From the NCBI GenBank assembly GCA_014376325.1, contig JACMRP010000195.1:1-25127 (forward strand): a DNA stretch of 25,127 nt, read 5' to 3'. The DNA comes from Pseudobdellovibrionaceae bacterium. GTDB lineage: Bacteria; Bdellovibrionota; Bdellovibrionia; Bdellovibrionales; Bdellovibrionaceae. Shown piece after piece: positions 16,287-24,330 of the stretch. Both the position numbers and the translations under genes were made by a program. The notes under the pieces are model-generated. The model ran no database searches. It saw only the letters and a program-made list of their open reading frames with translations, and was not told the origin of the DNA. Each line of letters opens with the position of its first letter. Positions within the stretch are counted from its first letter, which is position 1.

Positions 16287-16308
16287 ACAACGATTCTACC
16301 AACAGAAA

Positions 16309-16332
16309 GAGACGCTTGGGAAGAAGCGCCTC
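16309..16332 (-). terminator. candidate terminator after the broken lipoprotein gene
   Basis: On the minus strand GAGGCGCTT and AAGCGTCTC form a 9-bp stem with one G-U pair around CTTCCC, followed by the pyrimidine run TTTCTG. It lies about 78 bp past the lipoprotein stop and 23 bp before the DOMON-like start. The T tract is weak, so it could instead be a leader hairpin of that operon. Confidence 0.4.
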
Positions 16333-16409
16333 TAGTTACGGACTTGGATTTTAAAAATCTGATTCAGTGCTAAGGTCTAGTACTGGATTCAATCCCTACT
16401 TTTTCGGGA

Positions 16410-16740
16410 CTATTTCGAACGTCGTTTAGGGACTTTTTTAGCGGGATTTTTATTTTCGGTTTTAGTCGGCGTTAAGATCTGCACATTCTGTTGTGATTGT
16501 GCTGCCTTCAACATCGACTGATTATAATCACACTGTGGGTTCAAAGAATCTACATTCACGTTGATATTTCCGCCCGCTTTCGTTGCCATGCAAGATTGTC
16601 CCGCCATCAAGACTTTGAAATCATCGCAGCTTTTCTTGGCCTCGCGGATGTCATCCAACGATTCCGACAGCATCGCTTTCTTTTGCGGGTGCGCACGCCA
16701 CGATGGCGATCAAAGATAGGCTCATCAATAACTTTTTCAT
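16410..16740 (-). pseudogene. small lipoprotein gene with a one-base frameshift
   Basis: An ATG at 16740 (minus) opens a clear lipoprotein signal, MKKLLMSLSLIAIVAC, with lipobox IVAC. That frame stops after about 30 codons. The conserved-looking body (ESLDDIREAKKSCDDFKVLM... ending KKVPKRRSK, with Cys residues in SCDDF, QSCMA and QCDYN) is in the next frame and is open from 16673 to the TAG at 16410. Removing one A from the CGCAAAAGAA run near 16680-16690 joins the two into a continuous protein of about 109 residues (VACAPAKKAMLSES). Either the gene is broken, the run is a sequencing error, or slippage restores it. The family is not recognised. Confidence 0.7.
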
Positions 16741-16814
16741 GTTACTCCCAGTCAGCCAATTTTTGCGAGCCCGGATAATAACCGCAGACGACTAAAAACA
16801 AAATATCCAAACTT

Positions 16815-16844
16815 TTGACAGGGATTTCTTTCATAAGTTAGGCT
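16815..16844 (+). promoter_or_regulatory. candidate promoter giving a nearly leaderless GST transcript
   Basis: A perfect -35 box TTGACA (16815-16820) is followed after 18 bp by a weak -10 TAGGCT (16839-16844). The expected start point would fall near 16851, within a few bases of the ATG at 16855. No Shine-Dalgarno precedes that ATG, which fits a leaderless message. Confidence 0.4.
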
Positions 16845-16854
16845 CTAAACCAAT

Positions 16855-17523
16855 ATGATTACACTCCACCATCTAAACAACTCCCGATCGCAGCGGATCC
16901 TTTGGCTTCTCGAAGAACTGGCGTTGCCTTACGAAATCCGTCGTTACGAGCGAGATGCCCAAACGATGCTTGCGCCGCCCGAACTTCGCAAAATTCATCC
17001 GCTGGGTAAATCGCCGCTTATTACCGACAATGGCAAGGTCCTCGCGGAATCTGGAGCGATTATCGAGTACATATTAGACACTTATGGAAAAGGGAAGATG
17101 CGTCCCGAGCCCGGTACGGACGAAGGACTCAAATTTAACTTTTGGCTGCACTATGCAGAGGGTTCGGCGATGCAGCCTTTATTTTTGACTTTGTTGTTTT
17201 CAAAAATGCCGAAACAGCCGATGCCATTCTTCGTTCGTCCATTGGTCGCGGCCGTCGCCGCAAAAGCTCTAAAAACTTTTGTTAATCCTCAGTTGAAGTT
17301 GCATTTAAAATTTATCGAATCAGAACTCGCGAAAAGTCCCTGGTTTGCGGGAAAAGAATTTAGCGCCGCCGATATTCAGATGAGTTTCGTTGTCGAAGCG
17401 GCCGAAGCCCGCGGAGGCTTCGGCGATTATCCGCATCTCGCAGATATATTAAAAAGATTCCGAGCTAGGCCCGCTTACCAGAGGGCTCTCGATGCCGGCG
17501 GTCCGTACGATCTGCTCTTCTGA
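16855..17523 (+). CDS. glutathione S-transferase
   Basis: A 222-aa cytosolic GST. The N-terminal thioredoxin-like domain has LHHLNNSRSQRILWLLEEL with the likely activating Ser near residue 10. It is followed by KIHPLGKSPLITDNG (the cis-Pro region) and ESGAIIEYIL (glutathione gamma-glutamyl contact, residues 65-74). The C-terminal helical domain has the typical WFAGKEFSAADIQMSFVVEAA capping motif. It would conjugate glutathione to electrophiles or reduce peroxides; the substrate cannot be told. No ribosome site is seen before the ATG. Its last 75 nt overlap the 3' end of the convergent phosphatase gene. Confidence 0.93.
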   Translation: MITLHHLNNSRSQRILWLLEELALPYEIRRYERDAQTMLAPPELRKIHPLGKSPLITDNGKVLAESGAIIEYILDTYGKGKMRPEPGTDEGLKFNFWLHYAEGSAMQPLFLTLLFSKMPKQPMPFFVRPLVAAVAAKALKTFVNPQLKLHLKFIESELAKSPWFAGKEFSAADIQMSFVVEAAEARGGFGDYPHLADILKRFRARPAYQRALDAGGPYDLLF

Positions 17524-18027
17524 GCGAAATTTCATACCCGTACGATCTTTGTAGTATCCCTTCAACGCCAGAAGAACTTTGCGGAAACCAAGATCCACCA
17601 TTTCTTTATAGGCTAATTTTGGATCCCAACCATCTGCTTCGACTCGGTAGATGCCCATCATCAGTCCCGTGCGGTCTCGCCCGTGAGTGCAATGAATAAA
17701 AATTGGATAGTTATTCGGGTTCTTTAATATTTCTTGTATGCGATCCACATTTTCGTCGGACGGTTTAAAAAACGTCGCCGTCGGAATTGAAATGTAATTA
17801 AAGTTCAACGCCTTCGCGACGTCGGTTTCGGCGGCCACCGCTTTATTATCGTTTTCTAGATTGAGGATCGTGCGGATGCCCATTTTTTTAAGATCGCGCA
17901 AATCCTGAACGGAAGGCCGTCCACCACGAAAGAGTTCTTTATGAACCTGTTGGAAATTTGGAATATTGTGTGCGCTAGCGAAAGTCGACGCGAACGTAAC
18001 CGCCGCGATAAATAGAAACTTGATCAT
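17449..18027 (-). CDS. exported dual-specificity/tyrosine phosphatase
   Basis: A 192-aa Cys-based phosphatase with a signal peptide (MIKFLFIAAVTFASTFASA, cut before HNIPNF). The P-loop is HCTHGRDRTG, with nucleophile Cys113 and Arg119 (CX5R). The preceding LFRGGRPSVQDLRDLKKMGIRTILNLE block is typical of the small DSP family that dephosphorylates phosphoproteins or phosphoinositides. An exported copy must act in the periplasm or outside the cell, where phosphotyrosine is rare, so lipid, inositol phosphate or host targets are possible. GAAGGATC lies upstream of the ATG. The last 25 residues, after the catalytic domain, are encoded antisense to the GST 3' end. Confidence 0.9.
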   Translation of the reverse strand: MIKFLFIAAVTFASTFASAHNIPNFQQVHKELFRGGRPSVQDLRDLKKMGIRTILNLENDNKAVAAETDVAKALNFNYISIPTATFFKPSDENVDRIQEILKNPNNYPIFIHCTHGRDRTGLMMGIYRVEADGWDPKLAYKEMVDLGFRKVLLALKGYYKDRTGMKFRSEEQIVRTAGIESPLVSGPSSESF

Positions 18028-18057
18028 TCATGATCCTTCTTCAAAGTGTTTCTATGA

Positions 18058-18244
18058 TTGTAATGCCGTACGAGAGGGAGTGCGCGAAACGGGACACTAG
18101 CCCCGACGATTCCTGAACTAAGATCTCGGAGACGTTGACGCGCCGGAACCGTAGAATCCGCGGCCCGTGGTCCGCTGCTCGAACTTAGTCTGGTTTGTGC
18201 GCGAGATTGTCGGCCCCGCGGGGGTACCGGTCACAGAGCCGCGT
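18058..18244. other. GC-rich intergenic stretch, content unknown
   Basis: This gap between the phosphatase and the 244-aa gene is visibly richer in GC and CpG than its surroundings. It holds the palindrome CCCCGCGGGG at 18214-18223. I see no tRNA, no terminator T tract and no known riboswitch. On the minus strand an open frame of 54 codons (18118-18282), rich in Ser, Thr, Gly and Arg, runs through it, starting inside the end of the neighbouring gene. Confidence 0.4.
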
Positions 18245-18979
18245 TTACTGCTGAACGATGAGAACGTCCCACATTCCCGCATTCGGATTCTTAATCCGCA
18301 CGGCAGGTTGGCCTTCGTACACCGTCAACTCGTCCCATTCGAATTTTTTGATAAGGGATTTCAGATCTTTTGTGGCGAGAACTATCGATTCCAACTTACT
18401 TTTTTTGGCGGGCAGCGCTGAAAATATGGTTTTGCATAATAAACTCTGCATATTATTTTTAGCGTGTCCGAAAAGCGCAGAGTAGAGCTTTTTATCCTTT
18501 TCATTTAAAGAACTTTCGATAGCTACGACTTTAAAAACGCGATTAGGATGCCGATACTCCAACTTCTTAATTCTCCGTAGTCTCGGAGCATCTTCATATT
18601 CCGTTAGCCATGTATAAATATTTGAATTGTGTTTTGGGAAGTTGACAAAGTTCCAACCAGGCAGCCGGTCAACCGAGTTATTTTTCCAGTCATAATTTTT
18701 ATGCCGAAAAACTGCTTTCAGTTTTTGAAAGGGATTTGTTGCAGACATTTTCTGAAGTGAGGATGCTGCTCGGTATGAGATTCCCGCTAAGTCTTTCCAC
18801 ACTCCGCCTCTGCCAACGTGTATGAATTCTAGATATTGAAGGCGCTTATCATTTGCGATTCCAATATAAATAAATTTACAAAATGCTTTCCCCGGATGCT
18901 CGACAGTATGGTCCATGAGCTTTAGTCCAGCTCGCTCCATTTTTTTGAAAGGCGTAGTTTTTATCCATCGTATAAGCAT
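18245..18979 (-). CDS. uncharacterised protein, possibly VOC/glyoxalase-like, 244 aa
   Basis: I do not recognise a family with confidence. I place the start at the ATG at 18977-18979; a TTG two codons earlier also reads in frame, and neither has a clear ribosome site. Residues from about 14 (MERAGLKLMDHTVEHP, then CKFIYIGIANDKRLQYLEFIHVG) resemble the first beta-alpha-beta module of glyoxalase-like proteins. The end (LATKDLKSLIKKFEWDELTVYEGQPA...WDVLIV) could be a second module. The protein is strongly basic, with many Lys, and has no signal peptide. It stands alone, with no close neighbour on its strand. Confidence 0.65.
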   Translation of the reverse strand: MLIRWIKTTPFKKMERAGLKLMDHTVEHPGKAFCKFIYIGIANDKRLQYLEFIHVGRGGVWKDLAGISYRAASSLQKMSATNPFQKLKAVFRHKNYDWKNNSVDRLPGWNFVNFPKHNSNIYTWLTEYEDAPRLRRIKKLEYRHPNRVFKVVAIESSLNEKDKKLYSALFGHAKNNMQSLLCKTIFSALPAKKSKLESIVLATKDLKSLIKKFEWDELTVYEGQPAVRIKNPNAGMWDVLIVQQ

Positions 18980-19073
18980 GATCAAACCGAAATTTCACGC
19001 GAAGTCTCCCGATTGAATGTTCGCCCAGAATCGTAGCCAGAAAGATTTAAATGGTCATGAATTTACAGAAAAC

Positions 19074-19466
19074 CTAGTCTTCTTTTTGATTCCGCATGTG
19101 GTCCGCGAGATTTAATAGCGATGACAGCAGCTCCGTCCGGATTGGTTCCGCGACGGCGCAGTCGTCAAAAGCTTGGACCATGCATCTCATCCACTGGTCG
19201 CGTTCGTTCTTTGTGATTTTGAAAGGCAGATGGCGCGCGCGTAGCATCGGGTTGCCGTGTTTTTCGATAAACAGATTCGGTCCGCCAAGCCAGCCCGACA
19301 AGAACATAAAAAGTTTGTCCTCTGAGCCTTGTAGATTTTCTGGATGAATGTCGCGCAGTGATTTTACGTCGTCGGTCGTGTGCATGATTTCGTAAAAGCG
19401 ATGGACGATTTTACGGAGGGCGGTTTCACCGCCAAGAAGGTCGTAAGGTTTTGCGGTCTGATTCAT
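19074..19466 (-). CDS. group II truncated haemoglobin
   Basis: A 130-aa 2-on-2 globin that binds haem and may handle O2, NO or peroxide. It has the family features YDLLGGETALRKIVHRFYEIM at the start, the GWLGGPNLFIEKHGNPMLRARHLPFKI segment with proximal His (RHLPF), and the Trp of DQWMRCM that marks group II (TrHbO). I use the ATG at 19464-19466 because earlier in-frame starts run into the RNase P RNA gene and add residues with no globin match. GGGAT lies upstream of it. It follows rnpB on the same strand after about 53 bp. Confidence 0.92.
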   Translation of the reverse strand: MNQTAKPYDLLGGETALRKIVHRFYEIMHTTDDVKSLRDIHPENLQGSEDKLFMFLSGWLGGPNLFIEKHGNPMLRARHLPFKITKNERDQWMRCMVQAFDDCAVAEPIRTELLSSLLNLADHMRNQKED

Positions 19467-19519
19467 CGAAAGATCCCGCCCGGTCCCCCAGAGGGGAGAA
19501 CACGTATGAAAATGGGAGT

Positions 19520-19900
19520 GCGGTTTTGCTATAAGCCGGATTCTGTCCATCTCACCTGGTCCCAAAAGTTTCCCGGTGAAGTTGGATGATCATTCCTCTA
19601 GGAGTGCCGTCACCGACACCCTCAAGCGATCTTACCCGGAAGCCACCCACGGGTCGTGGTACTAATGCTCCCCTATTTGATCTTGCTCCGCGCAGAGTTT
19701 TGCTGTTTTCACTCCAGCGGCTCCCCGATCCCTCCCGTTCCCGGAAATCGGCTCATAGCCCTGGACATTCTCTCTGTTCCACTGTTCCTTGCATTACTGC
19801 AGAGGGGCGTTACCCCTTGCGCTACCCTATGGAGTCCGGACTTTCCTCCCCCGCAACCCTTCCGAGGAAGAGCTTTGGCGGCGATCATCCGCAAAACCGC
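19520..19900 (-). ncRNA. rnpB: RNase P RNA (class A)
   Basis: Read on the minus strand, the region has the universal core GAGGAAAGTCCGGACTCC near the 5' end and ACAGAATCCGGCTTATA near the 3' end. The ends pair as helix P1: GCGGTTTTGC (19891-19900) with GCAAAACCGC (19520-19529), giving a molecule of about 381 nt. The internal AGGGTAGCGCAAGGGGTAACGCCCC element and the GAACAGTGG..ACAGAGAGAATG region are as expected for type A. This is the catalytic RNA that trims tRNA 5' leaders. The exact transcript ends may differ by a few bases. No convincing terminator separates it from the haemoglobin gene. Confidence 0.95.
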
Positions 19901-20023
19901 TGTTCTGTGTAACACCCCTTGCCATAAAATGGAAAGGCTCAATTATCAAAATGGCAAATTAGGGTTTCCTTCGCGGGTTTTTTCCATTAATTTGAACTTC
20001 TTAGCTTATAAAGGAATCCGAAC

Positions 20024-20527
20024 ATGACAAAACTCATCTCTTTGATCGCTTTAGCGACGTCCCTGACCCTGACAACCACTGTTTTCGCCGAAGAGGGCCC
20101 AGAAAAAGATGCTCCGGCTCACACCGATGCCAAAGGCGAAAAGAAGGGCCATAAAGACCTGGCTACCGAGATGAACGCGCTCTTCCCGAAGTCGATTCCG
20201 AACTTGGCGCTTTCTACTCCGCCAGGAAAGCCCGAGCTCGAAACTCCGACTTACTTCCAAAAATTGTCTGACAATAAAGTAACTTTGAAATGGAAAGCAG
20301 CCGAAAATGCAGTGGTTTACCATGTTCAGATCGCGACGGATCCGAACTACAAGTGGTTGGTCAAAGAAGAGCAGCTTTTTAGCGGCAACTCTTTAGAAGT
20401 TTCAGGCCTAGAGGCCAATAAACATTATTTCTGGCGCGTTGCCGGAGTGAAGCCGGACAATAAAAAGGGCGACATCAAAGGCGCCTACGCGGCTTCGATG
20501 TTTGAGACGACAACAACTTCCAAGTAA
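20024..20527 (+). CDS. exported protein with a fibronectin type III-like domain, 167 aa
   Basis: AAAGGA lies 9 nt before the ATG. Residues 1-22 are a signal peptide (MTKLISLIALATSLTLTTTVFA, then EEGPEK). A charged linker rich in Lys, Glu and His follows (23-48). The C-terminal part (about 68-165) reads as one FnIII-type beta sandwich, with DNKVTLKWKAAENAVVYHVQIATD, then SGLEANKHYFWRVAGVKPD and a final ASMFETTTT. FnIII domains in exported bacterial proteins usually bind surfaces or polysaccharides; no enzyme domain is attached. It is convergent with the RDD gene. Confidence 0.85.
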   Translation: MTKLISLIALATSLTLTTTVFAEEGPEKDAPAHTDAKGEKKGHKDLATEMNALFPKSIPNLALSTPPGKPELETPTYFQKLSDNKVTLKWKAAENAVVYHVQIATDPNYKWLVKEEQLFSGNSLEVSGLEANKHYFWRVAGVKPDNKKGDIKGAYAASMFETTTTSK

Positions 20528-20548
20528 GTATTCTAGTTTGTTGTTTTT

Positions 20549-20572
20549 GAGTTAGCTCCTTAGGGCTAACTC
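20549..20572. terminator. hairpin between convergent genes, weak terminator candidate
   Basis: GAGTTAGC and GCTAACTC form an 8-bp perfect stem around TCCTTAGG between two convergent stops. There is no T tract immediately after it on either strand (TTTTT precedes it on +), so termination here is not certain. Confidence 0.45.
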
Positions 20573-20583
20573 TCGAATCAAAA

Positions 20584-21186
20584 CTAAAGGCGCTTTAAAA
20601 TCTCCGCACGTTTGCGGTTGTACTCTTCTTCAGTCAGAATTCCTTTTTGAAACAAATCATAAAGACCCGCAAGATCCGAAGGCTCCGTTTTTAACGGTGC
20701 CGAAGTTGCCGGGGTCGTTACGTTGACTTCTGATGCGAAACCAGGAGGCACTTTGTCGACCATCCCTAAAACTTGCAACAGCTGATTGTACCAAGCTTGC
20801 ATATAGTTTTGGCTCGGGATTTCACCCATAACAACAAGAGTTCCCGCAACGATATCGTGCAGTGCCTGTTTCTTTTCCGTGAACGGTTGAATCAAAAATC
20901 CAATCAAAAACACGACGCTGCTAACAAATCTCATCAAGTAGCGAATGAACGCTGCTTTGAACGTAATTCGTTGTCCTTGAAGATCCGTAATATGCATTCC
21001 TAACAGAGCTTTGCCAGGTGTTGCTTGCAAAGTAGAGGATTCAAAAAGTGTCGTGTACAGAAGACCAAAGACGATTCCGAATGCGGACCCCCGAGTCAGG
21101 AAGTAAAACACTAAGCCGATTAATCCACAGATAATACCGTCTACGAAAGTACCGCCGAATCGTCGCCAAAAACTTGCGTAAGCCAT
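20584..21186 (-). CDS. RDD family membrane protein with C-terminal SHOCT domain
   Basis: A 200-aa inner-membrane protein. The RDD domain covers residues 1-120: FWRRFGGTFVDGIICGLIGLVF (first Arg/Asp-bearing helix), a second hydrophobic segment (32-45), TPGKALLGMHITD, then a third helix FVSSVVFLIGFLI and KKQALHDIVAGT. A linker of about 45 residues leads to a SHOCT motif at 171-200 (LAGLYDLFQKGILTEEEYNRKRAEIL), a short helical hairpin often found at the ends of membrane or stress proteins. Its transport or regulatory role is not established. GAGGGAGC precedes the ATG. Confidence 0.92.
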   Translation of the reverse strand: MAYASFWRRFGGTFVDGIICGLIGLVFYFLTRGSAFGIVFGLLYTTLFESSTLQATPGKALLGMHITDLQGQRITFKAAFIRYLMRFVSSVVFLIGFLIQPFTEKKQALHDIVAGTLVVMGEIPSQNYMQAWYNQLLQVLGMVDKVPPGFASEVNVTTPATSAPLKTEPSDLAGLYDLFQKGILTEEEYNRKRAEILKRL

Positions 21187-21240
21187 TTTTTGCTCCCTCT
21201 GATTTTAAGTTGTTCCTGGACATTTGTTTAAACGAAGTTG

Positions 21241-22041
<801 letters not shown>

Positions 22042-22088
22042 TCACCTATCATAGCTTAGAGCATTTGCCCAAAAGCAAAGGCCAAAAA

Positions 22089-23411
22089 ATGATTTACTTT
22101 GAGGCAAAAAGTGAATATTTACCCTCTATGAAATCATTGGGCCGCCATATTCTTGTCGAATTCAGCAACTGTAACGCTCAAGTCTTGAACGACGCTTCCA
22201 TCGTCGAAAAAGCCATGACCCACGCAGCGAAAATCGCGGGCGCTACGGTGATCAACTCTACCTTTCATCATTTTTCGCCTTGGGGAATCTCTGGCGTTGT
22301 CGTTATCCAAGAAAGTCATTTAGCAATTCACACGTGGCCCGAATACCGCTACGCCGCCGTCGACTTGTTTACATGCGGTGAAAGTGTTGATCCGTGGGTT
22401 TGCTTCGAACATCTTAAAGAAATTTTTCAGGCGAATTACTCCGCGATGGAACTTTTGCGCGGCTCTATGAAGCTGATTCGAAAGTCAGATTTTGTACCTC
22501 AAGCGACGCGCCACGAACCAAGCATCGTGCATGACCCAACAGTCGAACGCAGCATCTGGTTTACCGACAAAGATGAAAACCAAGCCCTTTCATTACGCTA
22601 CAACGGCGAAGTGTTGTTCCACGAAAACAGTCCGTTTCAGCAAGTCCGTGTTTTTAAAACTCACGCATACGGCAAAATGCTCGCGATTAATAATATGATC
22701 ATGTGCACGGAACGGGACGAGTTTCATTATCACGAAATGATCACCCACCCGATTATGCAAATGCACGGCAGCGCCAAAAATATTTTAGTCATCGGCGGTG
22801 GCGATGGCGGGACCATCCGGGAAATATTCAAATACGAAGATGTCGTCAACGTCACGATGGTCGAAATTGACGAAGCCGTTATCCGAGCCTCGAAAGAACA
22901 TTTACCGACCATCGCTTCTGAATTCGGCAACCCAAAATTAAATCTTATCGTCGGCGACGGGATCCAATTTGCAAAAGACGCAAAGGCCGGGACTTACGAT
23001 GTCATTATCGTCGATGGTTCCGATCCGGTCGGCCCCGCCAAGGGCTTGTTCACCGAGGATTTTTACACCGACTGCAAGAACGCTTTGAAAGAAGGCGGCA
23101 TCTTGATTACCCAAGGCGAATCTCCGATGTTTCACGAAGACACCTTTGTAGAACTGAACAAGTGTCTAAAAAACATATTTGGCAAAGACCGCACCCACAC
23201 GTTGATTTTCCACGCGACCACGTATCCATCTGGCATGTGGAGTTTGCAAATGGGTGTCAAAGGTCAAACGCACCCGGTGCGGGACTTCAATGCAGACAAG
23301 GCCCGTCAGTTTGCTCGAGCCAAGGGCCTGCGTTACTACAATCACGAATTGCATACGGCGGCATTTAGTCTCCCAACCTTCGTCAGAAATATGTTGGACG
23401 AGAGCGTTTAG
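22089..23411 (+). CDS. speDE: fused S-adenosylmethionine decarboxylase / spermidine synthase
   Basis: A 440-aa fusion. Residues 1-130 are a prokaryotic AdoMet decarboxylase: [11 protein letters not shown], then [28 protein letters not shown]. Self-cleavage is expected between Glu75 and Ser76, making the pyruvoyl group on Ser76, with His81 and Cys96 as processing and proton-donor residues. Residues 155-440 are spermidine synthase: [54 protein letters not shown] and [14 protein letters not shown]. Together they turn AdoMet and putrescine into spermidine. I start at the ATG at 22089, with AAAGG upstream; a TTG at 22065 would add eight unconserved residues. After processing, the synthase stays attached to the alpha chain. 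Confidence 0.95.
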   Translation: MIYFEAKSEYLPSMKSLGRHILVEFSNCNAQVLNDASIVEKAMTHAAKIAGATVINSTFHHFSPWGISGVVVIQESHLAIHTWPEYRYAAVDLFTCGESVDPWVCFEHLKEIFQANYSAMELLRGSMKLIRKSDFVPQATRHEPSIVHDPTVERSIWFTDKDENQALSLRYNGEVLFHENSPFQQVRVFKTHAYGKMLAINNMIMCTERDEFHYHEMITHPIMQMHGSAKNILVIGGGDGGTIREIFKYEDVVNVTMVEIDEAVIRASKEHLPTIASEFGNPKLNLIVGDGIQFAKDAKAGTYDVIIVDGSDPVGPAKGLFTEDFYTDCKNALKEGGILITQGESPMFHEDTFVELNKCLKNIFGKDRTHTLIFHATTYPSGMWSLQMGVKGQTHPVRDFNADKARQFARAKGLRYYNHELHTAAFSLPTFVRNMLDESV

Positions 23412-23502
23412 ATTAGACCGGTCCTTATTTTCCTGGCTATAGTGTCTTCTTGGAAATCAACTGAGAATTGTAACTCGGGTTTCATACCAACAAGGAGACA
23501 CA

Positions 23503-24123
23503 ATGTTTAAGCTACCCACACTTCCGTACCCTAAAAATGGTCTTGCGCCCTTCTTGACTGAAGAGCAAATGACTTACCACTACGAAAAACATCACAAGGC
23601 GTACATCGATAACCTGAATAAAGTTTTGGAAACCGATGCCTCTTTAAAAGGTAAATCCCTCGAAGAAATCGTTCTTTCTTCTTCTGGTCCGGTATTCAAT
23701 AATTCTGCGCAAGCTTGGAACCACACCTTCTTTTGGAATTGCATGCAAACTGCAGAAAATTCTAAACCATCAGGCAAATTGGCCGAAGCGATCACTCGCG
23801 ATTTCGGCGGACTTGATCAGTTAAAAGAAAAATTCGTTGATGGTGGAATGAAAACTTTCGGTTCCGGTTGGATTTGGCTCTGCAGCGATAGCGCTGGCAA
23901 ATTGAGCTTAGTTTCAACTTCGAACGCACAGGTGCCGTTCACTAACAACGGACCCGTTCCGGTTCTTGTCGCAGACGTTTGGGAGCACGCTTACTACGTT
24001 GATTACAAAAATCTTCGCCAGAAATTCCTGGAAACATTCTGGACCCACGTTAATTGGGACTGGGCAGGTCAAAACTTCGACTCCAAAAAAGTCCGGGATT
24101 TAACTTCGATGATGAAAGCTTAG
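23503..24123 (+). CDS. sodB: iron superoxide dismutase
   Basis: A 206-aa Fe/Mn-family SOD that converts superoxide to oxygen and peroxide. Metal ligands are His26 (YHYEKHH), His74 (AWNHTFFWNC), Asp158 and His162 (DVWEHAYY). Gln70, four residues before His74 in NNSAQAWNH, is the second-sphere residue typical of the Fe type, so sodB fits better than sodA. No signal peptide, hence cytoplasmic. AAGGAGA precedes the ATG by 5-6 nt. A TATAGT hexamer at 23438-23443 is a possible -10 box, but no good -35 is present. A strong terminator follows directly. Confidence 0.97.
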   Translation: MFKLPTLPYPKNGLAPFLTEEQMTYHYEKHHKAYIDNLNKVLETDASLKGKSLEEIVLSSSGPVFNNSAQAWNHTFFWNCMQTAENSKPSGKLAEAITRDFGGLDQLKEKFVDGGMKTFGSGWIWLCSDSAGKLSLVSTSNAQVPFTNNGPVPVLVADVWEHAYYVDYKNLRQKFLETFWTHVNWDWAGQNFDSKKVRDLTSMMKA

Positions 24124-24131
24124 CTCAAGCA

Positions 24132-24160
24132 AGCCCCGCAGAACCGCGGGGCTTTTTTTT
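24132..24160 (+). terminator. rho-independent terminator of sodB
   Basis: AGCCCCGC and GCGGGGCT form an 8-bp GC-rich stem around AGAACC, followed directly by eight T residues, 8 bp after the sodB stop. Confidence 0.95.
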
Positions 24161-24178
24161 AGCCCAAGGCCCCGCCTC

Positions 24179-24246
24179 TTACTGAACGAAGGCACTGCTT
24201 CTTACTCAAGTAAAACTCGCTTGTTACTGAAAGTGGTTTTACTCAA
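24179..24246 (+). repeat. four direct repeats of TTACTSAA
   Basis: TTACTGAA (24179-24186), TTACTCAA (24202-24209), TTACTGAA (24224-24231) and TTACTCAA (24239-24246) occur in 68 bp with steps of 23, 22 and 15 bp, alternating G and C at the sixth base. The first three are also preceded by CYTC or CTTG. An inverted pair AGTAAAAC (24209-24216) and GTTTTACT (24236-24243) is built into the array. It resembles an iteron or multi-site binding region. Confidence 0.6.
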
Positions 24247-24283
24247 TGTGCAGGTTCTGCACATCATGTGCAAATTATGCACA
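24247..24283. promoter_or_regulatory. two tandem palindromes TGTGCA-N5-TGCACA
   Basis: Two perfect 17-bp palindromic sites lie at 24247-24263 (spacer GGTTC) and 24267-24283 (spacer AATTA). Their centres are 20 bp apart, two helical turns, so two dimers of a regulator would sit on the same DNA face. The site directly follows the TTACTSAA array, in the gap between two genes that converge on it. Confidence 0.7.
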
Positions 24284-24330
24284 TAGCAACAGGACGGCAC
24301 CTGTGTCGACAGTGAATAGAACTTAAAAAA

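Noticed and set aside
16360..16410. tRNA-like piece GGATTCAATCC
   Set aside because: No cloverleaf, acceptor stem or anticodon arm can be built around it.
18167..18421. 84-codon plus-strand frame at 18167
   Set aside because: Most of it is antisense to the 244-aa gene; no ribosome site or recognisable domain.
19586..20027. Open frames across 19586-20027 on both strands
   Set aside because: They fall in the RNase P RNA gene and are not coding.
23438..23443. TATAGT as sodB -10 box
   Set aside because: No -35 hexamer at 16-18 bp; kept only as a remark in the sodB entry.
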